From Cornus controversa (taxonomy: Eukaryota; Streptophyta; Magnoliopsida; Cornales; Cornaceae), in contig CM048848.1 in assembly GCA_026545225.1 (NCBI GenBank), positions 28,622,806 to 28,686,805 on the forward strand: a stretch of DNA of 64,000 nucleotides. Direction: 5' to 3'. The position numbers and the translations under genes are program-made. This document shows positions 55,979 to 64,000 of this stretch, in pieces (the stretch's first letter is position 1; every line of letters starts with the position of its first letter). Below the pieces are notes generated by a model. The model did not search any database, had not been told where the DNA came from, and worked only from the letters and a program-made list of their open reading frames with translations.

Positions 55979-56550
55979 TGTAATACCCCGCTCCAACACA
56001 TGGTATGATATTGTCCGCTTTGGGCCTGAGCCCGCACGGTTTTGCTATTGGGTTTACCCCAAAAGGCCTCATACCATTTGAAGAGAACATACTACATATA
56101 AGCACATCCCCTTTTCCACACCCAGGCGATGTGGGATTGAGCACCCTGTACCCTGTCAGTGTGGTAGCTCAGCCCAGTGTCTGTCTATGCACCCGCCCAC
56201 TCACACCCGTCCACAAGGGTTACTACAATCCACCCCCCTACGAGGCCCGACGCCCTCGTCGGCACACTTACTTCCGGCTGGGTTCAGGCTCTGATACCAA
56301 TTGTAATACCCCGCTCCAACACATGGTATGATATTGTCCGCTTTGGGCCTGAGCCCGCACGGTTTTGCTATTGGGTTTACCCCAAAAGGCCTCATACCAT
56401 TTGAAGAGAACATACTACATATAAGCACATCCCCTTTTCCACACCCAGGCGATGTGGGATTGAGCACCCTGTACCCTGTCAGTGTGGTAGCTCAGCCCAG
56501 TGTCTGTCTATGCACCCGCCCACTCACACCCGTCCACAAGGGTTACTACA
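55979..56550 (-). mobile_element. Complete TRIM without 5S module, identical LTRs
   Basis: Two 249-bp LTRs (55,979-56,227; 56,302-56,550) read identically. On minus each is TGTAGTAACC...GGGGTATTACA. The 74-bp internal region has a perfect PBS on minus (56,288-56,299) and the purine tract complementary to atccacccccctac. The target duplication ctaac lies on both sides (55,974-55,978; 56,551-56,555). Same family as the 36.1-kb element but younger. No coding capacity. Confidence 0.95.
56288..56299 (-). promoter_or_regulatory. Primer-binding site of TRIM at 56 kb
   Basis: Minus strand tggtatcagagc, exact initiator Met-tRNA complement, 2 bp from the LTR at 56,302. Confidence 0.92.
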
Positions 56551-56555
56551 CTAAC

Positions 56556-58159
56556 ATGATAAGAGAACTTCAATAATGGAATTCATTCAAATTGAGATAA
56601 GGCCCAACTGAAATTCATGATTCAAAAATTAAGAATAGAGGAGAAATTCATACTACAAGATGAAGGGACGCACTGAGCACACTGGTAGTATATAAAAACA
56701 CTCAACAGGAAATATTTTATCCATTACCAAAATGATTGAAGGTACATGTTCTTTATTTTATAAAGATTTGTTTCCATTTTAAGATTAAATCTTGCAATTA
56801 AATTACAAATACTTCAAGTACTAAAAGTTCAAAACATACAAGAGTATTTTTATAGTTTTAACCTAGAAAAGGTTAAAATTCATGATTTAAATATAAAGAG
56901 TAGAGGAGAAAATCCATACCACGTGACGGAGGGGGGCACTGAGCCAAAGTTTGAATAATCGCTTGTTCCTCTCGAGGTTTGGATCTCACGGCGAGCTTCT
57001 TCTTCTTCTGTAGACGCTGATGTTGCGGATATAGAAGCATAATCGGTATGATTTAGGATTTTGATTGTGCTTATGAATATTGTTGATGTTCATTAGGGCT
57101 TTGACCAGAGAAAGAATCGGTATTGTTTATCAGAATAATGTTCGTTACGAACCGGTAACAAAATCAAAGAATAAGAGAAAAAATGATGCAAAACTATAGA
57201 GGGTTACTTTGATCGAAGTAGAGACAACAAAAAGGGATGAAATTCAACAGAGGGTTAGGGCTTTGCAATGGAAGGGAAGACCATGTCTGTAAAAGTTCTG
57301 TTTGAAAATTTTTAAACTTTAATGTAATAAAAGGAAATTTTTTGTACGAGAATTGTAAATGGTATATTTGATAAGTATAAATAATTTATTTTTTTGTAAA
57401 TGATATATTTTTTTGTACAAAAATTGTCCGTATATAGTATTTAAAGTAACAAATACATTATAGTAAATAATTTTTACTATATATGAACACTTGTCAAGAT
57501 CTGGTTTAATAATAAATGTGGCTTATTTACAGACGCACAATCAACAAATGGAGGAAAAATGGCAGCTGCAAAAATGGAGACGATTTGTGTCCAGGCGAGG
57601 ACAGCTTTGTTCTTGCACAGTTACCGCATAAATCGGTGAAAATTAATTATAAAAATTAAATATTATGTTAAGTGGATTAAACCCTCTTGAATTATCTTCT
57701 CTCTCAAAAAACTCTATGAAATATCAATTGAACATTTAATCTTCTGAACTATCTTCTCTCTCTCCAATAAATCACAAATCGTTATGAAATTTTCAAATTA
57801 TGCTTAAGGATTGTCAAAATTTTGGCATCACTTTCATTTTTTTATAAATGAAAAATTCATTACCAAACACAATTTCTACTGTGACTTTCAAAAAAATAAA
57901 AATAAAAACTAAAATTTAAAATCGGAAGTGTTATCGGAGCCTTAGTTTACTTCACCAACAAGCATACATATTAACTAAGGACAAAAAAGTAATTTGACTT
58001 CTCTGTTAAATGCTAATTGAGGGTTTGTCCTTAAGTGTGTGTTTCTTATAGTTCAGGGGGTTTAATGCACTTAACCCTTAAATATTTTACTATAATAAAT
58101 GTCTACTTTTTTATCAATCAAAATACCCTTCTAGTTCTAATTATAGAAAAATTATTTAT
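56556..58159. other. Unassigned, with a short dispersed duplication
   Basis: No gene recognised. A phrase 'gaaattcatacta...ga(c/t)g(a/g)agg' followed by 'gcactgagc' occurs twice (about 56,643 and 56,908). The stretch 56,990-57,300 has TC-rich sequence and a 'gggttagggctttgc' motif on plus that looks like a leader of a minus-strand gene, but no coding frame supports one. Confidence 0.35.
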
Positions 58160-59640
58160 TTTCAGTGTGTGAAAATTATTGCAAGTGTATAGAAAAGTGC
58201 TTTAAATATGTAGAAATGTAATTTAAGTGTGTGGAAAGCGATTTAAAGTGTGTGTAAGTGAGGCTTTAAAAATGTGAACATCAAATGTTATAATTTATTT
58301 GTGTGAATGAGTACAATTGAAAAAGCATTTTAATCTCAAATTAATTTGACTTTTACATTGATAGCACGGATATCCACACACTTAAAGTATATTTCCACAC
58401 CAGTAAAGTCAATTTTCACAAGTTTATGGTTATTTTTCACACATTCAAAACCAATATTTAATTTTTTATGTTTTTTCTTTTCAAAATTTTCAGAAACATT
58501 TAGACACATTTAATAAGTGTTTCCACACAAATAAAACCTAACATTTAATTTTCACATTTATTAAGACTCATGTCCACGAACTTAAAGGCCATTTCCACAC
58601 ATTTAAAGTAATTTTTCATGCACTAAAAGTAACTTTCCACTTACTGAAAACAAATATTTTTTTATGTTTTTCTTTCTAATTTTTTTAGCAACTTTTAGAC
58701 ATATTTGAAGGATGTTTTTACACAAATAACTCATAAAAATTTATATTCAAAATTTTTAAGTCTCATTTCTACTTACTTTCCACAAACTTAAAGTACATTT
58801 TCACACATTTAAAGTACTTTTTTCACACACTTAAATTAATTTTCCACACAATAATAACAAATAAATTTTTCTGTTTTTTCCTTCAAATTTTTTTAGCAAC
58901 TTTTAGGTATATTTGAAGGATGTTTTTGCACAAATAAATCATAAAAATTTATATTCCATTTTTTAGTCTCATTTCTACTCACTTTTCACATACTTAAAGG
59001 TCATTTTCACACATTTAAATATATTTTTTCACATATTTAAAGTAATTTTTCACGCACTTAAAAAAAATAATTTTTTATGTTTTTATTTCCAAATTTTTTA
59101 GCAACTTTTAGGCACATTTGAAGGATGTTTTTGCACAAATAAATCATAAAAATTTATATTCACATTTTTTAGCCTCATTTTCATTCACTTTCCACATATT
59201 TTAAGGCCATTTTCACACATTTAAAGTACTTTGTTACACACTTAAAGTAATTTACCACGCACTTAAAACAAATATATTTTTTTTGTTTTTTATTTCCAAT
59301 TTTTTTAGCAAATTTTAGGCATATTTGAAGGATGTTTTTGCACAAATAAATCATAAAAATTTACATTCACATTTTTTAGTCTCATTTTTATTCACTTTTC
59401 ACACAGTTAAAGTACTTTTCACACATTTAAAACAAATATTTTTTTATGTTTATTCTTTCCAATTTTCTTAGAGACTTTCAGGGATATTTGAAAGATGTTT
59501 TTACACAAAAAAAAATCATAAAAATTTATATTCACATTTTTTAGTCTCATTTTTACTCACTTTCACAAATTTAAAATATTTTTCTACACACTTAAAACAA
59601 ATATTTTTTATGTTTTTTCTTTCCAATTTTTAATAGAACT
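58160..59640 (+). repeat. ~165-205-bp tandem array with inverted first unit
   Basis: About seven units share 'tttttagcaacttttaggca' + 'tatttgaaggatgtttttgc' + 'acaaataaatcataaaaatt' and sub-repeats of 'cacacacttaaagtaatttt'. Marker positions for the 'atgtttttct' word are about 58,466, 58,660, 58,868, 59,076, 59,284, 59,445 and 59,610, so spacing falls from about 205 to about 165 bp. The segment 58,160-58,285 is the same motif in reverse orientation ('gtgtgtggaaagcgatttaa', 'gtgtgtgtaagtgag'), forming a head-to-head inverted repeat. The array runs directly into the Tat leader at 59,640. Confidence 0.85.
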
Positions 59641-60990
59641 TTTAGGGATATCAGAAGGATGTTTTTGCCTAAACGACTAGGGGCGTGTCGCAGCGTTGGA
59701 GCACCAGGTCCGGAACTTAAATCAGAGTCTGGCCTAGTTGCTCCAACAAAATGCGACAATTCTGTAATGCCTCCCTCCTGTGGCGCTGGTGTCATCGCCA
59801 AGTCACCTTAGGACTGTTGATCCTGAAGGGGATGGTGTTGGACGAGATAGTGAAGTCCCAACGGATGACGCAACTCAGAGCTGAGTAAGAGGTGGGATGA
59901 ATCTCAGCCATTTAGTCCCGCCCGAAAAAAGCCAACCCTATGGAGATTCTGGACATCCTGCCTATCACGACATGGAGATACAAGACCTGAGAGCCAGGGT
60001 AGAAAGCATGGCCCAAGCCATAAGGGGGAAGGGTCCTGCTACAGTAGAGGACTTGATCTAGCAAACTAACCTCCCTTTCTCCGCAAGGGTAATGAGTTGT
60101 CCCTTGCCCGCCAGGTTCAAGATGGCCACAGTTGAAAGCTTTGACGGGACCAAAGACCCGCTAAATCACTTGAAAACCTACAAGGCACTAATGCATCTTC
60201 AGGCAGTACCGGACGAGATAATGTGCAGAGCCTTTCCCACTACCTTAAAAGGCTCTGCCCGGTCCTGGTTCAATAGTTTGAAACCTGCATCTGTGCGTTC
60301 TTTTAAAGAGATGAGCCAACTATTTGTTGTCAATTTCATAACTGCCTGAAGATATAGGAAGCCTGCTACCTATCTCCTGAATGTGAGACAAATTAAGGGG
60401 GAATCGTTGCGAGATTATATCAACCGATTCAATAGAGAAATGATACAAGTGGATGCCTTGGATGATAAGGTGGCAATTACGACGTTCATGGGAGGTCTAT
60501 TACCCTCAAAATTCCTATACTCAATTTCTAAGCACCCCCACCCCCCGAAATCATGTCCGAATTTCTTATGAAAGCTCAAAAGTACATGAACGCTGAAGAC
60601 GCCCTTGATGCTCGGAGGGAAAAAGGTGATAATGACAAAAAGGTGGACAAGAAAAGGGGAGGACAATCTAGTAGGGAGGAACGAAATTCCAAGTACGGCA
60701 GAATGTCACAAGAGTAGAACGATAAGACCATGCGCCGTGATAAGGGATTCGATTTCACCCCTTTGAACACATCGATAAGTCGGATCCTCCTCCATATCCA
60801 GGATGACCCGGTGGTGTCATGGCCTCCAAAGTTAAAGTCTGATCTGGCTAGAAGATCCCGTTATAAGTATTGTAGGTTCCATCGCGACCATGGCCACGAT
60901 ACCGACGAATGCATAGATTTAAAAAGGCAGATTGAGGGCTTGATTCAGAGGGGCCAACTGCGGAAGTTTGTGGCCGGTGGTGGATAGAGA
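59641..60990 (+). pseudogene. Tat-lineage Gypsy gag (degenerate)
   Basis: After a non-coding leader, frames read LPARFKMATVESFDGTKDPL, NHLKTYKALMHLQAVPDEIM, CRAFPTTLKGSARSWFNSLK and SFKEMSQLFVVNFI (60,092-60,349), then LRDYINRFNREMIQVDALDD and KVAITTFMGGL (60,383-60,571), then a single CCHH-type zinc-binding stretch YCRFHRDHGHDTDEC with LKRQIEGLIQRGQLRKFV (60,850-60,975). This is the Tat/Ogre gag signature. Stops (for example the TGA after NFITA at 60,347) and frameshifts break it. Confidence 0.9.
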
Positions 60991-61149
60991 ACCCAGAACC
61001 ACACACAAGATGGGAAAGAAGACATTACAAGGGGGAACCCTCCATTGGGGGAAATCAAGGTCATCTCCTGCGTAACTGGGGGTGGGGGAGAGTCCAACGC
61101 GGCTCGCAAAGCGCAAGCAAGAAAAGTTAGAAATCTTTTCGAAGTAATG

Positions 61150-61815
61150 AGGTAAGTCAACCACCCGCTAAGTGCCCTCGGTTGAATGATCATACCATCA
61201 CTTTCTCAGATGCTGACACTAGGGGTGTTCAGCAGCCCCATGACGATGCCCTTGTGGTCACGTTAATTATTGCCAATTTCACTATTAGGCGGGTGTTAAT
61301 CGACAACGGCAGTTCCGTTGACATCCTATTATAGGCGCATTTGACCAAATGAGGATCAAAAGGGATAGACTTAAACCTACTAAATCTCCCCTCGTTGGTT
61401 TCTCCGGGGAAAAGCTCTTTTCGCTAGGCATTGTCAAGTCACCAAGATGGTCACTTTTTTCGTGGTAGATTGCCCAACCACATACAACGTCATTTTGGGA
61501 AGAGCCACGCTGAACGCCATAAGAGCAGTGACCTCTACCTATCATCTACTCGTTCACTTCCCAACTGAACATAGTGTCGGAGAGCTAAGAGGAGACCAGG
61601 CCACTGCCAGAGAATGTTATGCCACTTCCTTGAGGGAGAGGAATGTGTCAGAAACTCTGAATATAGAGGGACTGGAAATGAAAGAAAAAGATGAGGTCCG
61701 ACATGCGAAACCTGTGGAAGAGCTAGTGGAAGTTGACTTAGACGAACAAGGTGCAGGGAAAAAGGTAAGCTTAGGGTCGTCACTCTCACCCACCTCTCGA
61801 GAGAAGCTGGTTTGA
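61150..61815 (+). pseudogene. Tat-lineage aspartic protease region
   Basis: It reads [20 protein letters not shown] then [11 protein letters not shown], the protease active-site box as DNGSSVDIL in this lineage, followed by a stop (61,334). After a frameshift it continues FFVVDCPTTYNVILGRATLN and AIRAVTSTYHL (61,447-61,560), the flap-side block 'YN.ILGR..L'. A hydrophilic linker (61,570-61,810) leads into RT. Confidence 0.87.
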
Positions 61816-62700
61816 TTCCTCAAAACAAATAGGGATGTGTTTGCCTGGTCCCACGAGGACATACCTAGAATTAATCCAACTATCGCCATGCACAGGTTGA
61901 ACGTCGCCCCTGTTGCCAAGCCAGTTAGGCAAAAGAGGAGAACCTTTGCCCCAGAAAGAAATTTGGTAATCTCTGAGGAGGTGGACAAATTGATAAAGGC
62001 TAACTTCGTGCGGGAAGCCAATTACCCGGACTGGTTGGCAAATGTAGTGCTAGTTAAAAAAGCTAATGGCGAGTGGCGATTGTGTATCGACTTCACTGAT
62101 TTAAACAAAGCATATCCGAAAGATAGTTTCCCCCTTCCACGGATTGATATGTTAGTGGAAGGAACGGCAGGACACGAGCGGCTCAGTTTCATGGATGCCT
62201 TCTCGGGATATAATCAAATTCCAATGTGGCCATCAGACCAATGAAAGACATCCTTCATAACAGAAAGGGGGTTGTACTACTACACAGTAATGTCGTTCAA
62301 CTTAAAGAATGTCGGCGCAACCTAACAAAGACTGGTGAACAAAATGTTTAAAGAGCAAATCGGCAGGAACATAGAGGTGTATGATGATGACATGCTCGTC
62401 AAAAGCCAAATAGCCGCAAGCCACTTGGATGATTTGCAAAAAGCCTTTGATATTGTTCAAAGGTATAGAATGAAGCTCAATCCTAGTAAATACGCCTTTG
62501 GAGTGTCGGCCGAAAAGTTTTTAGGCTACTTGGTCAGCAAAAGGGGGATAGAAGCCAATCCGCAGAAGGTACGGGCCATCCTAGATACAGAATCACCTAG
62601 AACAATTAAAGAAGTCCAAAAGCTGACAGGAAAGGTTACAGTATTAAGCCGACTGATCTCTCGCGCCACGGACAAGTGTCTCCCATTCTTCTAGGTCCTC
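61816..62700 (+). pseudogene. Tat-lineage reverse transcriptase
   Basis: FAWSHEDIPRINPTIAMHRL opens the domain, followed by KLIKANFVREANYPDWLANV, VLVKKANGEWRLCIDFTDLN, KAYPKDSFPLPRIDMLVEGT and FMDAFSGYNQI. After stops at about 62,242 and 62,323 the catalytic box reads VYDDDMLVKS (both essential Asp kept, a V-to-D change before them), then FLGYLVSKRGIEANPQKVRA and VQKLTGKVTVLSRLISRATD. Clear Tat-type RT, inactivated by stops. Confidence 0.93.
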
Positions 62701-63665
62701 AAGTAGGCCTTCGAATGGATGCCAGAATGTGAATAGGCCTTGAGTGAGCTAAAACAGTACCTCAGTTCGCCCCCACTCCTATCTTGTGCACATGTGGGGG
62801 AGGAACTATACCTATATTTGGCTGTCTCACTTACAGCAGTCAGTTCTGCACTAGTGCGAGAGGAGGAAGGGGTGCAAAGGCCAGTCTACTATACCAGCAG
62901 GATGCTCTAGGGGGCAGAAGGGAGATATCCCGTGATAGAGAAACTGGCATTTGTCCTGGTCATAACAGCCAAAAAACTTAGACCATATTTTCAAGCACAT
63001 ACTATTGTAGTATTTATTGATCAACCACTTCGACAAGTCCTCTTCAAGCCTGAGACCTCTAGGCGGCTTGTAAAATGGTCCATGGATTTGGGGGAATTTG
63101 ACATTCGATACAAACTGAGATAGGCAGTCAAAGGCCAAGTGCTAGTAGACTTTATAGCTGAATTCACGTATCCCTCAAAAATAGAGCAAGTTCGGCAAGA
63201 AGAGGTAGAGAGCCCAGTCCAAAAGGGCGAGGAAGTCCCAATGGACCTAAATTGCACATGAAAACTGTTTGTTGATGGTTCGTCAAACGCTCAGGCCAGT
63301 GGAGTAGGAATATTGATCAGATCCCTAGCCGGGGAAACGTTCAAGTATGCCCTATAATTCGGATTCAAGGCAACAAACAATGAAACAGAGTATGAGGTCT
63401 TGATTGCTGGTTTAAAACTAGCTGATGTGCTTAAGGTACAGCAGCTAGAAGCCTACACTGACTCCCAGCTGGTTGCCCGACAGGTTCGTGCAAAATACGA
63501 AACAAAGGGAATAAAAATGAAATCTTACTTGCAAAAAGCACACGAGCTTGTCACCCACTTCTAGAGATTTTCCATCACACGGGTCCCCCGCAGTGAAAAT
63601 TCTAATGTAGATACTTTTGCTCGGTTGGCTACAACACAGGAAGCCGCCCAAGGGGGGTGCTTATA
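62701..63665 (+). pseudogene. Tat-lineage dual RNase H
   Basis: The first RNase H (62,740-63,165) reads LYLYLAVSLTAVSSALVREE, RPVYYTSRML and AVKGQVLVDFIAEF. A second, separate RNase H (63,260-63,610) follows: LFVDGSSNAQASGVGILI, FKATNNETEYEVLIAGLKLA, EAYTDSQLVARQV and SNVDTFARLA, keeping the D-E-D residues. The extra (aRNH-type) domain is the hallmark of Tat/Ogre elements. Several in-frame stops are present. Confidence 0.92.
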
Positions 63666-63699
63666 GAACGTATGAACCACCCGAGTATAACAGAAGGAA

Positions 63700-64000
63700 C
63701 GTCATGTAAGGTAAACCAAGTCACCTAGGGCTTGGAGTGGGTAGATCCAATTATCAGGTACATTAGGGATGGTGAACTACCATCCAATAGGTTAGAGGCA
63801 CGCAAAATAAGGATCAGGGCATCCAAGTATACCTTGATCGATAGAATCCTCTACAAAAGGGGGGTCTCTTTGCCATACCTGCGATGCACATCAACGGAAG
63901 AAGCCTAACCCATCATGAGGGAGATCCACAAAGGGGAGTGCGGAAACCATGCTGGGGGTAGGTCCCTGGCACACAAGGCCGTCAGGCAGGGATACTATTA
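63700..64000 (+). pseudogene. Tat-lineage integrase, N-terminal start (runs off window)
   Basis: LEWVDPIIRYIRDGELPSNR, LEARKIRIRASKYTLIDRIL, YKRGVSLPYLRCTSTEEA, then MREIHKGECGNHAGGRSLAH and KAVRQGYY match the pre-core and HHCC region of Tat integrases. One stop follows TEEA. The catalytic core lies beyond the window. Confidence 0.88.

Overview
This is nuclear DNA of a flowering plant, most likely a eudicot. It is AT-rich and gene-poor, and most of it is nested and decayed LTR retrotransposons of the plant lineages Copia, Athila, Tekay/Del-type chromovirus and Tat/Ogre. It also carries a CYP71-type cytochrome P450 gene fragment, a CC-type plant resistance (NLR-class) gene and TRIM elements, one of them Cassandra-like with a 5S-rRNA-derived module. 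I saw no prokaryotic or organellar genes, tRNA genes or CRISPR array. Species cannot be told from the sequence. Lineage names rest on protein and terminal motifs read by eye.

Layout. 1-3.5 kb: AT-rich, with a possible hAT-like non-autonomous element and an LTR tail. 3.46-4.98 kb: Copia pol relic (minus) cut by the 3' LTR of an Athila element. 4.98-19.98 kb: that Athila element, running right to left: gag C-terminus, protease, RT, RNase H, [a 5.4 kb insertion], integrase, env-like region, 3' UTR with polypurine tracts and a 423-bp duplication, then the 3' LTR. The insertion (11,504-16,942) looks like a Tekay-type solo LTR in plus orientation which itself received about 3 kb containing the P450 fragment. 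20.4-21.7 kb: half of a Tekay-type LTR (plus). 21.7-28.1 kb: Tekay element A (minus) with 5' LTR, PBS, gag, PR, RT, RH and partial INT, inserted into the gag of Tekay element B (28.1-34.1 kb), whose LTR was split by another probable solo LTR (30.7-33.2 kb). 34.6-38.4 kb: the 3' end of a Tat-like element with a 96-bp tandem array and an LTR, hit by two TRIMs (36,124 and 37,436). 41.4-44.0 kb: a long LTR-like block with a GC-rich hairpin island. 44.5-47.3 kb: the one convincing long host gene, a CC-LRR protein lacking the nucleotide-binding part of NB-ARC. 47.6-48.1 kb: tandem duplication interrupted by a MITE with a 9-bp target duplication. 48.1-51.4 kb: possible unrecognised exons. 51.4-53.1 kb: 68-bp minisatellite. 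55.98-56.55 kb: a TRIM with identical LTRs. 58.2-59.6 kb: about 200-bp tandem array with an inverted head. 59.6 kb to the end: degenerate Tat-lineage gag, PR, RT, dual RNase H and the start of INT (plus), running off the window.

Most coding sequence here is dead transposon sequence. The R-gene relative is the only long intact ORF. The most notable points are its in-frame loss of the P-loop NTPase region, a 5S-bearing and a 5S-less TRIM sharing ends and internal domain, short palindromic words reiterated at a similar place in several Tekay-type LTRs, and three unrelated minisatellite arrays.
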